DNA of 64,000 nt from Loktanella sp. 5RATIMAR09 (GCF_001419985.1 NZ_LJAL01000010.1:1-64000); one strand, 5' to 3'; positions 54,185 through 63,153 are shown, numbered from the stretch's first letter. The notes: generated by a model not told the origin, from the sequence alone. Translations and numbers: made by a program.

Positions 54185-54633
54185 CGGGGGTGGTCCATCG
54201 CGTTCAGCGCGGGGGAAGAGGCCAGCATCCAGCCGCTGAAAAGCGGCGTGGTTTCGCGCGTATCCCGCACCAGAAGCGCGGTAAAAGCATCGCCTGACGG
54301 GTTGTCGACAGGATAACGGCAGTCAGTCATCGTGACCGCGAGAAAACCCAGACTGGCTGTTTCGCCAGTAGCGAGGGTCAGGTCGGTTACATAGCCCGTC
54401 AGCTTGTCCAACACGCGCAATTCACCTGATGTGGCACTGGCCACCTGCAACGTGACGGCCTCTCTTACGGTCGTCAGCAGCTCTTCGTCTTCCTCATTGG
54501 GAACTGTCGTCAGCTGGCCGATCAATTCATCCAGCGGGATTTCGTCAATCGGGGTTGTCACGATTTCCTGCGCGCCTAGCGGTGCTGCGATCAAGGAAAG
54601 GCCAACAAGGGAAGATGCAAAAAATGACCGCAT
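54148..54633 (-). CDS. DUF2155 periplasmic protein
   Basis: The 161-residue protein has a signal peptide (MRSFFASSLVGLSLIAAPLG, cleavage near GAQE) and a DUF2155 domain at about 70-160: VLDKLTGYVTDLTLATGE, VTMTDCRYPVDNPSGDAFTA, LFSGWMLASSPALNAMDHPR, YDVWALRC. Two Cys in the domain may pair. The function is unknown. It follows the NDUFA12 gene on the same strand, an order common in Rhodobacterales. Confidence 0.9.
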   Translation of the reverse strand: MRSFFASSLVGLSLIAAPLGAQEIVTTPIDEIPLDELIGQLTTVPNEEDEELLTTVREAVTLQVASATSGELRVLDKLTGYVTDLTLATGETASLGFLAVTMTDCRYPVDNPSGDAFTALLVRDTRETTPLFSGWMLASSPALNAMDHPRYDVWALRCITS

Positions 54634-54643
54634 GACAGCGCGC

Positions 54644-55027
54644 CTATTCCGGCGTCCACGCCTCATAGTCCGAGCGTGCGACGGGTGCTTTGCGACGAAT
54701 GGATCCCGCAGGCGCGTAGGCCGCCATCGTACCGGTCAGGTTTTCCTGATGCGGCTTTTCCCATGATTTATGCGCAACGGGCACTTCTGTCGGTGGCTGA
54801 TCCCATGTGTGGTGCAACCAGCCATGCCATTCTGGGGTGACGCGTGTGGCCTCGTTGTCGCCGTTGTAAATGACCCAGCGGCGGCTATCGTCCTTATTGC
54901 GGTAATAGATATTGCCCTCGGCATCTTCACCGACCTTCGTGCCATTGCGGCTTGTCCAAAGCTGGGTGCCAAAAGACTGGCCGTCCCACCATGTGAAAAT
55001 ACGTTTGATGTTGTGACCAAGGCTCAT
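54644..55027 (-). CDS. NADH:ubiquinone oxidoreductase accessory subunit NDUFA12 family
   Basis: The 127-residue protein matches the complex I supernumerary subunit shared by Alphaproteobacteria and mitochondria: FTWWDGQSFGTQLWTSRNGT, VGEDAEGNIYYRNK, RRWVIYNGDNEATRVTPEWH, GWLHHTWDQPPTE. The ATG at 55027 follows GGAGACGTGAT; longer in-frame starts overlap the next gene and are not needed. It lies 10 bp upstream of DUF2155. Confidence 0.95.
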   Translation of the reverse strand: MSLGHNIKRIFTWWDGQSFGTQLWTSRNGTKVGEDAEGNIYYRNKDDSRRWVIYNGDNEATRVTPEWHGWLHHTWDQPPTEVPVAHKSWEKPHQENLTGTMAAYAPAGSIRRKAPVARSDYEAWTPE

Positions 55028-55086
55028 ATCACGTCTCCGATTGATGGCCCTTACATGCACGAACGGCGCCGAAAGGTCCAGTGGGT

Positions 55087-55470
55087 TCAGGCGGGGACCC
55101 GCGCAGTCACTTCGATTTCGATCTTCATTTCCGGCGCTTGCAGGTCCGCCGAAAACATCGTCGCGGCAGGTCTTGCCTGCGCGAATGCCTGCGATGTGAT
55201 GGGCCAGCATTTGGGCCATTCGGATTTGTCCGGCACGATGTAGTTAACCCGCACCACATGATCGAGTCCGCTGCCCGCCTCTTCCAGCGCTTTGGCGATC
55301 GTTGCGAGCGCATTTGTGCATTGCTCTTCAATGGTTTCGGGCATGACCATACGGGCATAATCATATCCCGTTGTACCCGCGACAAAAACCCAACCATCAG
55401 CCACCACAGCACGGCTATAGCCGATTTGTTCCTCGAAAGGGGAGCCGGTGCTGATGTGACGGACGCTCAC
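55087..55470 (-). CDS. RidA-family (YjgF/Rid) protein
   Basis: A 127-residue Rid protein with SPFEEQIGYSRAVVADGWVF, VAGTTGYDY, TIEEQCTNALATIAKALEEA, VRVNYIVPDKSEWPKCWPI and RPAATMFSADLQAPEMKIEI, where Arg binds the substrate carboxylate as in enamine/imine deaminases. I chose the GTG at 55470, four bases after the clpX stop, because an ATG at 55515 would overlap clpX by 41 bp. It is likely co-transcribed with clpX. Confidence 0.87.
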   Translation of the reverse strand: MSVRHISTGSPFEEQIGYSRAVVADGWVFVAGTTGYDYARMVMPETIEEQCTNALATIAKALEEAGSGLDHVVRVNYIVPDKSEWPKCWPITSQAFAQARPAATMFSADLQAPEMKIEIEVTARVPA

Positions 55471-55474
55471 GGTC

Positions 55475-56740
55475 TTAGCTTGCGGTCGCAGATTCTTTCT
55501 TTCTGCCGTCGTCATGTATCATCAAGGGGGCGACCTCGGATGTCACCGCCTCTTCGTTGACGACCACTTCGGTCACCGTATCCATGCCGGGCAGATCAAA
55601 CATCGTATCCAGCAGGATATCTTCCATAATTGACCGCAATCCGCGCGCGCCCGTCTTGCGCTCGATCGCCCGTTTGGCAATCGCGCTCAGGGCATCCTCG
55701 GTAAAGCTCAGCTTTGTGTCCTCAAGCTCGAAAAGGCGCTGGTACTGTTTCACCAGAGCGTTCTTTGGCTGGGTCAGGATCGTGATCAGCGCGTCCTCGT
55801 CCAGATCCGTCAGCGTTGCAATCACAGGCAAACGACCGACAAATTCCGGGATCAGACCGAACTTCAAAAGGTCTTCAGGCTCCAGATCCTTGAAAATCTC
55901 GCCAATGCCGCGATCGTCCTGTTCGCGGACATCTGCGCCAAAGCCCATACCGGATCCTTTGCCGCGTTGTGCGATGATTTTATCAAGGCCAGCAAATGCA
56001 CCACCACAGATGAACAGGATGTTTGTTGTATCAACCTGCAGGAATTCCTGCTGCGGATGCTTGCGCCCGCCCTGCGGCGGCACAGAGGCAACCGTGCCTT
56101 CCATGATCTTCAGCAGCGCCTGCTGCACGCCCTCGCCCGACACGTCGCGCGTGATCGAGGGGTTATCAGACTTGCGCGTAATCTTGTCGACCTCATCAAT
56201 ATAGACAATGCCGCGCTGCGCGCGTTCCACATTGTATTCGGAGGCCTGCAAGAGTTTCAGGATAATGTTTTCCACATCCTCACCAACGTACCCCGCTTCT
56301 GTCAGGGTCGTGGCATCGGCCATCGTGAAGGGCACATCCAGAATGCGCGCAAGCGTTTGCGCCAAGAGTGTCTTACCACAGCCTGTCGGCCCGATCAGCA
56401 TGATGTTCGATTTTGCCAGTTCGATATCGGTCTTATCGGCGTGGTTCAGCCGCTTATAGTGATTGTGCACGGCCACCGACAGCACGCGTTTGGCATGCAT
56501 CTGGCCGATGACATAGTCATCCAATACGCCACAAATCTCGGAAGGTGTCGGCACACCGTCGCCTGCTTTCAGGCCGGCGGTCTTTGTCTCTTCACGGATG
56601 ATATCCATGCAAAGCTCGACACATTCGTCACAAATAAAGACGGTCGGACCGGCAATCAGCTTACGCACCTCATGCTGGCTTTTGCCGCAAAAGCTGCAGT
56701 ACAGCGTGTTCTTGCTTTCGGTGCCGCTCGTATTCGCCAT
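55475..56740 (-). CDS. clpX: ATP-dependent Clp protease ATP-binding subunit
   Basis: The 421-residue AAA+ unfoldase has the N-terminal C4 zinc finger ([23 protein letters not shown]), Walker [15 protein letters not shown], Walker [11 protein letters not shown], sensor and pore-loop text ([23 protein letters not shown]) and the IGF-type ClpP loop around FGADVREQ. It feeds substrates to ClpP, encoded 224 bp upstream on the same strand with a terminator between, so the two are only partly co-expressed. Confidence 0.97.
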   Translation of the reverse strand: MANTSGTESKNTLYCSFCGKSQHEVRKLIAGPTVFICDECVELCMDIIREETKTAGLKAGDGVPTPSEICGVLDDYVIGQMHAKRVLSVAVHNHYKRLNHADKTDIELAKSNIMLIGPTGCGKTLLAQTLARILDVPFTMADATTLTEAGYVGEDVENIILKLLQASEYNVERAQRGIVYIDEVDKITRKSDNPSITRDVSGEGVQQALLKIMEGTVASVPPQGGRKHPQQEFLQVDTTNILFICGGAFAGLDKIIAQRGKGSGMGFGADVREQDDRGIGEIFKDLEPEDLLKFGLIPEFVGRLPVIATLTDLDEDALITILTQPKNALVKQYQRLFELEDTKLSFTEDALSAIAKRAIERKTGARGLRSIMEDILLDTMFDLPGMDTVTEVVVNEEAVTSEVAPLMIHDDGRKKESATAS

Positions 56741-56906
56741 TTCAAACCTCTCGACCCGTCAGGTCATTCAAACATCATTCGGACTGCTTCGGCCACAACA
56801 CTAGGACAGCCCGCCAAGGTCCACAATGTCAAAATGACCATGCGCACATCGTCGTTAACAACACGCTAATGCCTTGGTAAATCAGGCATGGGACAACAAT
56901 TCGGCA

Positions 56907-56940
56907 GAAAAAAGACAAACGCGGCCGAAACCGCGTTTGT
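56907..56940 (-). terminator. Rho-independent terminator after clpP
   Basis: On the minus strand ACAAACGCGG-TTTCGG-CCGCGTTTGT forms a 10-bp stem followed by CTTTTTTCTG. It lies 25 bp behind the clpP stop and would separate clpP from clpX transcription. Confidence 0.85.
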
Positions 56941-56964
56941 TTGTCGCAGCGTTGTAAAAAGGCT

Positions 56965-57585
56965 TTAATCCTCGGCTTTGGTGCGGTTTTCGACGATCTC
57001 GTCGATCAAACCCCACTCTTTTGCCTCTTCAGGCGACATGAAGTTGTCACGCTCCAGAGCAGCCTCAACCTTTTTCAGTGTATTGCCAGTGTGCTTGACG
57101 TAAATTTCGTTCAGGCGGGTTTTCAGCTTCTGTGTTTCTGCGGCGTGGATCATGATGTCCGTGGCCTGTCCCTGATAGCCACCAGAAGGCTGGTGCACCA
57201 TGACACGGCTGTTGGGAAGTGAGAAACGCATGCCTTCATGCCCTGCTGTCAGCAGAAGCGACCCCATGGAGGCGGCCTGCCCGATCACCAGTGTACTGAC
57301 CTTCGGGCGGATGTATTGCATCGTATCGTAGATCGACAAACCGGACGTCACCACGCCACCGGGGCTATTGATGTACATGCTGATTTCTTTTTTCGGGTTT
57401 TCTGACTCAAGGTGCAGAAGCTGCGCGACGATCAGCTGGCTCATGCCGTCATGGACAGGGCCGTTCACAAAGATGATGCGCTCTTTCAACAAGCGCGAAA
57501 AGATGTCGTAGGCGCGCTCGCCCCGTGCGGTCTGTTCGACCACCATTGGGACAAGGTTCATATAGGTCTCGACGGGGTCTTGCAT
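56965..57585 (-). CDS. clpP: ATP-dependent Clp protease proteolytic subunit
   Basis: The 206-residue serine peptidase has [40 protein letters not shown], the Ser in [14 protein letters not shown], and the His region [20 protein letters not shown]; the Asp lies in the [18 protein letters not shown] part. It forms the 14-mer with ClpX/ClpA. Full length. It precedes clpX. Confidence 0.97.
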   Translation of the reverse strand: MQDPVETYMNLVPMVVEQTARGERAYDIFSRLLKERIIFVNGPVHDGMSQLIVAQLLHLESENPKKEISMYINSPGGVVTSGLSIYDTMQYIRPKVSTLVIGQAASMGSLLLTAGHEGMRFSLPNSRVMVHQPSGGYQGQATDIMIHAAETQKLKTRLNEIYVKHTGNTLKKVEAALERDNFMSPEEAKEWGLIDEIVENRTKAED

Positions 57586-57704
57586 AACTACTGCCTCATT
57601 TTCGGACGACTGGTCCGCGTTCCATTATCAGGGCTGACTCTAGTGTTGGGCGTCAGGGGCTTCAAGGGCTGAGGCGACGTAAGTATGGTTAAGGGCGCCG
57701 GGGC

Positions 57705-57730
57705 GTAAGGTGGGTCTGGACCCACCCTAC
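57705..57730. repeat. Palindromic REP-like element
   Basis: GTAAGGTGGGTC-TG-GACCCACCCTAC forms a 12-bp stem with one mismatch, between clpP and folE2. Its GTAGGGTGGGT core resembles dispersed palindromes found in many bacterial genomes. No second copy was seen here. It may also serve as a terminator hairpin for folE2, whose stop lies 3 bp away. Confidence 0.45.
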
Positions 57731-57732
57731 AT

Positions 57733-58836
57733 TCAGCCAACGTGGAACAGTGACGCAAAGAGCCTTGGATCAAGGCTCTCTGCCGCGAATGTATCGCCCT
57801 CTGTCAACACGGACACCGCATCATGGCTGTGCAGACTTTCTTGATGGCTTGCAATCACACGGAAATCAGAAATCCGCGTATCCAGTTGTAATTGCTCTGT
57901 AAAGAGCCGCGCTGCGTCTTCAACAAAGATCGGATTTGCAGCATTAAGCTCTGCAAATGCCTGCTCGTCTTCGCGCTTGACCATCACTTGTGTTTCGGTC
58001 GGCACCGCCGCGCGCGCGCGATCAATCAGATCCTCGAACCAGAGCACATCTTCCCCGTCTTCCAACAGGACCGAAATGCGTGCAACCGAACGCTGCGAAT
58101 GAGGCGTTGCCAATTGCCCGCGGAATTGGCGGGCGTGTTCAGACAATTCCAGCGAACACGGGCATGTCGACGAATAGACGTAATCAAGGTGCACAATCTT
58201 TTTGCGCACCCCCGCGCTTTCAACCAGCTCGAGTGCGATATCGTAATACTGATAGCCAGACAGACCCGACCGCAGGCTTTCCACCTTCATTGGAAAGCTG
58301 AACCGCATCTGAATGCGGGCGTCAAAACTCTCCAAATCGGTCTTGTAGGCGTCCAGCGCCTTCTCGATGACCTCAAAGCTAAACGTCTCTTCTGCGTGCT
58401 TGTAAAAGGTTCGCATGATCCGGGACATGTTGATGCCCTTCTTTTCCGCCTCAAGTGACACCGTGCCAGTGACAGAGGTTTCCAGCGTCAAATCACCATT
58501 GTCGCGGGTGTGGAACCGGATCGGCAGGCGAAAATTGGAAATGCCCACATGCTGGATTTGCTGCTGCGCGCCACGGATCAAGCTGGATGGCCCGTTCTGC
58601 AAATCGGGCATCGACGCCTTATAGGCTTCGTCTACCTCGAAATCTTCCGGGTAGGCGCGCGCCAAGGCCGGATAGTTCGACACCTCTTGGCCGGGGATCA
58701 AACGTGAGACCAGCGGATCAAGTGTCGCTACTTCCTCGGCCGTCACATCGACCGCCCAGCGCCGCAAGAGCGCCAGTGCCGCCTCGGCCTCGGCGCGCGT
58801 CGGTTCACGGTTCATATCGGGTGAGTGGATATTCAT
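57733..58836 (-). CDS. folE2: GTP cyclohydrolase I type 1B (FolE2)
   Basis: The enzyme converts GTP to dihydroneopterin triphosphate, the first step to folate, pterins and queuosine. FolE2 markers are RGAQQQIQHVGISNFRLPI, SLEAEKKGINMSRIMRTF, FPMKVESLRSGLSGYQYYD, HLDYVYSSTCPCSLELSEHA with the metal-binding Cys, and SHDAVSVL. This gives 367 residues from the ATG at 58836, behind GGGGGTC. The frame is open to an ATG at 58944, which would add 36 residues and cannot be excluded. Confidence 0.93.
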   Translation of the reverse strand: MNIHSPDMNREPTRAEAEAALALLRRWAVDVTAEEVATLDPLVSRLIPGQEVSNYPALARAYPEDFEVDEAYKASMPDLQNGPSSLIRGAQQQIQHVGISNFRLPIRFHTRDNGDLTLETSVTGTVSLEAEKKGINMSRIMRTFYKHAEETFSFEVIEKALDAYKTDLESFDARIQMRFSFPMKVESLRSGLSGYQYYDIALELVESAGVRKKIVHLDYVYSSTCPCSLELSEHARQFRGQLATPHSQRSVARISVLLEDGEDVLWFEDLIDRARAAVPTETQVMVKREDEQAFAELNAANPIFVEDAARLFTEQLQLDTRISDFRVIASHQESLHSHDAVSVLTEGDTFAAESLDPRLFASLFHVG

Positions 58837-59001
58837 GTCATTGACCCCCATCGGTGCTTTAGACACCCCAACATGGGGCTGCTCATCGGAGTTTCCAATG
58901 ATTTCTTTGTAGATACGCCAAAGGTCCGCACGCGGATCAGTCATGGGGTGCCTTATGTTCCGGCCAGGTCGCGAAAATGACGACAGGGCCCTCGTGGTGC
59001 A

Positions 59002-59973
59002 TCATGACGCAAATTGCATTTCGTTCAACCGGCGGTTCAGCGCGGCCGCATAGATTTTGCGCCATTCTGTTTGCGGTGTTGTCAGAAACCAGCTTCGCCG
59101 CAAATCCCAATCCTTGTTCAAGACGGCCTCCCGGTAATGCCCCTGCAAATGTGCGCGTCCAGCCAGATTATAGACCGTCACCTCGCCCAGCATAAGGTCA
59201 CTGCCGTCACTCAGCCAATCAAATCGCATATGATCGAAAGGTTTGCCGAGTTCGCTGCTCAATGCGATGGCCGCTTCGCCAGCCTTGCCAAGTGGCGCAG
59301 GATTGATGATCGGCGCAACGGCTGAAACCTGATCCGTCAAGACGAATTGGCCGTCCTCGTTCAGTTGCCAGATGGCGGCGCTTTCTGGTGCGGCGCGATA
59401 TATCGCAGCAACCTGCACCACCTTCGGGCCAAAAGCATAGCATTTGTACTCGATCAGATCCGTCCCCGGAAACACCCATTCTTCCGCGATCAGGCGGCGC
59501 GGGACACCGCCATAGGCCCACTCGCGCCGACGCGATCCATGATCCCGCAACAAGAACGCATTCGCCTGCGCGATGAGGGGGGCCTTGTCGGCGGGTTCCT
59601 GCCTGACAGGTATACTCATCTGGCACCCGTGGGTGGCCTTGATGATCATCGGCACCGCCCACACGTCTGCGGGAATATAATTGGCATCGGTGCCCACCCA
59701 CAGCGTCTTGGGTTGGCGTATGTCCAGGCCGAGCGACGCCACCCACCCCTTGCATGCCTGCTTGTCCGTCAGCGTCACGAAAAGCGGGTTGTGGTCAAAC
59801 AGCTTGCGCCAGAGGTATTTTTCATTTGCCAGGACGGGCACCGCAATGCGCACGCGAAAGACTTCGTGCCGGGCTTGTAGTCTTGCAAGGCGCCGCAATT
59901 CCCTTGGTGCGCTCAAACCGACCCATAGGCCGACCAGAAAAAAAACAATGCTATCCAAAACCCTTTGGTGCAT
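59002..59973 (-). CDS. ATP-grasp/TupA-like protein (polysaccharide or polyglutamate-type ligase family)
   Basis: The 323-residue protein has an N-terminal membrane anchor (SIVFFLVGLWVGLSAP) and a TupA-like ATP-grasp domain: NEKYLWRKLFDHNPLFVTLT, DKQACKGWVASLGL, MIIKATHGCQMS, LIAEEWVFPGTDLIEYKCYA, FGPKVVQVAAIYR, DHMRFDWLSDGSDLMLGEVT. The family is named after TupA of teichuronopeptide synthesis and often sits in surface glycan loci. The ATG at 59973 has GGAG upstream. No glycan genes adjoin here, so the substrate is open. Confidence 0.85.
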   Translation of the reverse strand: MHQRVLDSIVFFLVGLWVGLSAPRELRRLARLQARHEVFRVRIAVPVLANEKYLWRKLFDHNPLFVTLTDKQACKGWVASLGLDIRQPKTLWVGTDANYIPADVWAVPMIIKATHGCQMSIPVRQEPADKAPLIAQANAFLLRDHGSRRREWAYGGVPRRLIAEEWVFPGTDLIEYKCYAFGPKVVQVAAIYRAAPESAAIWQLNEDGQFVLTDQVSAVAPIINPAPLGKAGEAAIALSSELGKPFDHMRFDWLSDGSDLMLGEVTVYNLAGRAHLQGHYREAVLNKDWDLRRSWFLTTPQTEWRKIYAAALNRRLNEMQFAS

Positions 59974-60039
59974 CAGACAACTCCATCTCAAATCAAACGG
60001 TTTTCCGTCTGTTGCACGACAGGCAGCACCGCCTGCAAT

Positions 60040-61218
60040 TCAGGCGCGCGCCGCAATAGCTGATCGTAGATCATTCAACAGGTCATCAGGATCTTCCAGC
60101 CCCACGCTCAGGCGCAGCAGCCCCGGCGTAATCCCCAGCATCGCCTTGGTCTCGTCCGACAACCGTTGGTGTGTCGTTGTCGCGGGATGTGTCGCGATAG
60201 ATTTGGCATCACCAAGGTTGTTCGAGATCGTCCAGATCTCCAGTGCGTTCAACAGCGCAAAGGCCGCCTTTTGCGAACTTGCATCAATCGCAAGCACTGT
60301 GCCGCCCGCCTGCATCTGCGCCATGGTCAGCGCGTATTGCGAATGGCTGGCAAGACCGGGGTAGATGACATTGGCAAGTTGGCCGTCCGCCTCGAGCTGT
60401 TCGGCCAGATAATGCGCGGTTGCCGCCTGCGCGCGCACCCGCAAATCGATTGTCTCGAGCCCTTTGAGCATCATCCATGCGGTAAACGGCGACATCGACC
60501 CACCGGTGTGCTTCATATAGGGCTCGACCGTGCCACGGATAAAATCACGCGTCCCGAGGATCACCCCGCCGAGCGCACGGCCTTGCCCGTCGATGTGTTT
60601 GGTCGCCGAATAGACAACGACATCGGCGCCCTGTTCCAACGCATTTGAAAACACCGGCGTTGCAAAGACATTGTCAACAATAACGGTCGCATCCACGGCG
60701 TGGGCAAGCTTGGAAACAGCGGCAATATCGGTCACTTCCAGTGTCGGGTTCGAGATGCTTTCAAAGAACACGACCTTGGTATCGGGCCGGATCGCGGTCT
60801 TCCAGGCCGCAAGATCAGTGCCATCGACAAAAGTCACTTCAACGCCGTAGCGCGGCAGGATCTCTTCGAGGATATAAAGGCACGATCCGAAAAGCGCGCG
60901 CGCAGACACGACATGATCACCCGCCCTCAGGATAGATGTCAGCGCCCCGTTCACTGCCGCCATGCCAGAGGCGGTGGCAAAGCCATCCTCGGCCCCTTCA
61001 AGGGCCGCAATCCGGTCTTCGAACATCGCTACGGTAGGATTGCCGTAACGCGCATAGATGAATTCGTCCGCGCCCGCCTTGATGAACCGTGCCTCTGCGT
61101 CTTCGGCTGTGTCATACACAAAACCTTGGGTCAGAAAAATTGCTTCGCTGACCTCGTTATACTGGCTGCGTCTGATCCCTGAATGCACCGCCTTGGTGCG
61201 TTTCTTCCACGTATCCAT
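60040..61218 (-). CDS. metZ: O-succinylhomoserine/O-acetylhomoserine sulfhydrylase
   Basis: The 392-residue PLP enzyme makes homocysteine directly from an activated homoserine and sulfide. It has FIYARYGNPTVAMFEDRIAA, LEGAEDGFATASGMAAVNGA, FFESISNPTLEVTDIAAVSK, the PLP-Lys in VVYSATKHIDGQGRALGGVI, and IATHPATTTHQRLS. MetZ-type proteins match this pattern better than cystathionine gamma-synthase. An apparent SAM-II riboswitch and terminator precede it, so it is repressed by high S-adenosylmethionine. Confidence 0.94.
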   Translation of the reverse strand: MDTWKKRTKAVHSGIRRSQYNEVSEAIFLTQGFVYDTAEDAEARFIKAGADEFIYARYGNPTVAMFEDRIAALEGAEDGFATASGMAAVNGALTSILRAGDHVVSARALFGSCLYILEEILPRYGVEVTFVDGTDLAAWKTAIRPDTKVVFFESISNPTLEVTDIAAVSKLAHAVDATVIVDNVFATPVFSNALEQGADVVVYSATKHIDGQGRALGGVILGTRDFIRGTVEPYMKHTGGSMSPFTAWMMLKGLETIDLRVRAQAATAHYLAEQLEADGQLANVIYPGLASHSQYALTMAQMQAGGTVLAIDASSQKAAFALLNALEIWTISNNLGDAKSIATHPATTTHQRLSDETKAMLGITPGLLRLSVGLEDPDDLLNDLRSAIAARA

Positions 61219-61246
61219 CTTTGCTTCCTCGTACATGCCGCACGCA

Positions 61247-61275
61247 ATAAAAAACCCCGATACCGGATAAGGGGC
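61247..61275 (-). terminator. Intrinsic terminator in the metZ leader
   Basis: On the minus strand CCCC and GGGG pair around TTATCCGGTATC (with a few extra internal pairs), followed by TTTTTTATT, 28 bp upstream of the metZ ATG. It lies just downstream of the riboswitch, so ligand binding probably promotes termination. Confidence 0.75.
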
Positions 61276-61298
61276 ATCGAGGTTGATCAACCTGCAAT

Positions 61299-61352
61299 CC
61301 TCTTTAGCGGCATGTTTAACGTGGCCCGCAATCCGGTAACAAATCGCCACGT
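61299..61352 (-). promoter_or_regulatory. SAM-II riboswitch (metA element) upstream of metZ
   Basis: Read on the minus strand: ACGTGGCGATTTGTTACCGG, then ATTGCGGGCCACGTTAAACA, then TGCCGCTAAAGA. The P1 stem ACGTGG/CCACGT, the GATTTG..CCGG..TTGC core, the GTTAAA segment and the terminal GCTAAAGA are the conserved parts of the SAM-II H-type pseudoknot known from alphaproteobacterial methionine genes. Position directly before metZ with a terminator between supports the call. Confidence 0.9.
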
Positions 61353-61450
61353 CGCTACCCTTACGCCGCGATCTGGCTTGCGTCAAGCGCTCCGCTCTTG
61401 CCCTTTGTCAGCTTCCTGCGATGCTGTCAGCCAAGAGCAAAGGACAGACC

Positions 61451-62158
61451 ATGACCCAACCGATTGATCTTTATTTCTGGCCAACACCCAACGGCTGGAA
61501 GGCCACGATTGCATTGGAGGAAATGGGGCTGCCCTATACGCTCCATCTGGTTGACATCGGCGCGGGCGATCAGTTCACACCCGAATTCCTTGCGATTTCA
61601 CCCAACAACCGCATGCCCGCGATTGTCGATCCGGATGGACCGGACGGCACCCCCATTTCAGTCTTCGAATCCGGTGCGATCCTGCAATACCTCGCCCGCA
61701 AGACGGGGCAGTTCTATGGCGCAACAGAACGCGACCGGATCAGCGTGGATCAATGGCTGATGTGGCAAATGGGCGGGCTGGGGCCGATGGCGGGCCAAGC
61801 GCATCACTTTTTGAAATACGCGCCCGCAATGGACCCACCCAACGACCTGCCCTATGCCAAAGACCGCTACCGCAATGAAACTGCACGACTTTATGGTGTG
61901 CTGGACAGACAGCTGGCCCGGCATGAATTTGTGGCTGGCGATTTCTATTCGATCGCGGATATGTCGATCTGGGGGTGGGCATCGCTGTGGGAAGGCCAGC
62001 AGCAAACCTTGGATGACAAACCGCATATGGCGCGTTGGCTCGATACGATGGGCGCGCGCCCCGGTGTGCAGCGTGGTCGTGCGGTTGCGGCAGAAAAGCG
62101 CGGCGATTTCCGCAAAGACACCGGCGCTCAAAACGTCCTTTTTCGCAAGAATACGTAA
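61451..62158 (+). CDS. Glutathione S-transferase family protein (YfcG-like)
   Basis: The 235-residue protein has an N-terminal thioredoxin-like domain (DLYFWPTPNGWKATIALEEM, NNRMPAIVD, ISVFESGAILQYLARKTG) and a helical C-terminal domain (RYRNETARLYGVLDRQLARH, YSIADMSIWGWASLW). The Asn in TPNGWK replaces the catalytic Cys/Ser, as in the YfcG/Ure2p-like Nu-class with disulfide-bond oxidoreductase activity. The ATG at 61451 follows AAGGACAGACC. Confidence 0.92.
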   Translation: MTQPIDLYFWPTPNGWKATIALEEMGLPYTLHLVDIGAGDQFTPEFLAISPNNRMPAIVDPDGPDGTPISVFESGAILQYLARKTGQFYGATERDRISVDQWLMWQMGGLGPMAGQAHHFLKYAPAMDPPNDLPYAKDRYRNETARLYGVLDRQLARHEFVAGDFYSIADMSIWGWASLWEGQQQTLDDKPHMARWLDTMGARPGVQRGRAVAAEKRGDFRKDTGAQNVLFRKNT

Positions 62159-62185
62159 CGATTTGTTAGTAACGCAGGTCTAAAC

Positions 62186-62211
62186 GGGCCCCAACCTACA
62201 CATTGGGGCCC
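62186..62211 (+). promoter_or_regulatory. Hairpin covering the ribosome-binding site of the PilZ gene
   Basis: GGGCCCCAA-CCTACACA-TTGGGGCCC is a perfect 9-bp stem ending five bases before the PilZ ATG. The only Shine-Dalgarno-like GGGG (62205-62208) lies in its 3' arm. It lacks a T-run, so it could be a weak terminator for the GST gene, a translational switch for PilZ, or both. Confidence 0.55.
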
Positions 62212-62215
62212 TATC

Positions 62216-62545
62216 ATGCAGTACCGCCAACATCGCTACGCAACACAGTTTCCGATCAAGCTCTCTACACCGGCAGGTGTGTTCGAGTGTTCAGTGATCG
62301 ATGTCAACAATACCGGCGCGCGCCTTGCAGGTGCAGGCCAGTTGGCACGCGGCGACAAGGTTGCGTTTCAGGTTCTCAACCATAGGGCAGAGGCAATTGT
62401 GCGCTGGGTGTCAGGAACACGTGCAGGCGTGACATTTCGCCCGCATCTGAACGATATTCAGGTCGATACGCTGCGCTACCGTCGTGACAGGGGCAATTAC
62501 CACCAACACCACGCCGGCGGCCTGCACTACCGCGAAATGCGTTAG
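62216..62545 (+). CDS. PilZ-domain protein (possible c-di-GMP receptor)
   Basis: The 109-residue protein consists of one PilZ domain: an N-terminal YRQHRYATQFPIKL with the R-x3-R-like Arg pair, CSVIDVNNTGARLAGAGQ at the place of the D/N-x-S-x-x-G motif (here N-T-G), and AIVRWVSGTRAGVTF. The degenerate second motif leaves c-di-GMP binding plausible but unproven. No diguanylate cyclase is nearby. Its stop overlaps the convergent septation-protein gene. Confidence 0.82.
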   Translation: MQYRQHRYATQFPIKLSTPAGVFECSVIDVNNTGARLAGAGQLARGDKVAFQVLNHRAEAIVRWVSGTRAGVTFRPHLNDIQVDTLRYRRDRGNYHQHHAGGLHYREMR

Positions 62546-63153
62546 TCTTTTGCAGCCTCTGCAGGCTCAATAAAATATCGCTGCAGTTTGTATATCTGCA
62601 CCCACAGGAACACCATCAGAACCGCAGGGAAAGCAAAGGTTTCGAGTTTGACCCATAAATCCGTCGATTGAGTGCGCCAGATGATTTCATTGGCGATCCC
62701 GAGTGCCGCGAACATATAGCAAAGCCTGCGGGTAAAGATCATCCAGCCCTCTTTTTCCATCGGCAGGAACTCTTCCATGACGTACTGCAAATAGCTTTGC
62801 CCGCGCAGCAGACCGATCCCTAACAGGCCGGCCATGACGCCGTAAACGATCGTGGTTTTCATTTTGAAGAAACGCTCGTCATTGAAATAGGCCGTCAGAC
62901 CGCCAAAGAAGATCACCATGAAAGCAGTGAAAACCTGCATCCGGCTCAGCTTGCCTGTCAACATCCACAGCACAGCCATGGCTGCCAAAAGGATCGGGAT
63001 AAAGATTAGGGCAGAGACGATAAAACCGGTATACGCGGTGCCACCAAAGGTAAACGTCTCATCCCTGATCCGAAGATAAATCAGGAAAAACGCAAGAGTC
63101 GGCCCAAGTTCCAAGACCTGTTTCAGAATTGGATTGATGGTTTTCTCAGCCAT
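62542..63153 (-). CDS. YciB/septation protein A family membrane protein
   Basis: The 203-residue protein has about five spans and family motifs ELGPTLAFFLIY, LIFIPILLAAMAVLWMLTGK, FFGGLTAYFNDERFFKMKTT, IVYGVMAGLLGIGLLRGQSY, RRLCYMFAALGIANEIIWRT. YciB-type proteins take part in cell-envelope synthesis and septation and are called IspA/YciB. The ATG at 63153 follows AAAGGAGACATCT. The upstream gene ends 11 bp away, so an operon with the DMT transporter is likely. Confidence 0.92.
   Translation of the reverse strand: MAEKTINPILKQVLELGPTLAFFLIYLRIRDETFTFGGTAYTGFIVSALIFIPILLAAMAVLWMLTGKLSRMQVFTAFMVIFFGGLTAYFNDERFFKMKTTIVYGVMAGLLGIGLLRGQSYLQYVMEEFLPMEKEGWMIFTRRLCYMFAALGIANEIIWRTQSTDLWVKLETFAFPAVLMVFLWVQIYKLQRYFIEPAEAAKD

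Noticed and set aside
62186-62211. Simple Rho-independent terminator after the GST gene
   Set aside because: The stem is strong but no T-run follows and the PilZ ATG begins five bases later; kept as a regulatory hairpin instead.
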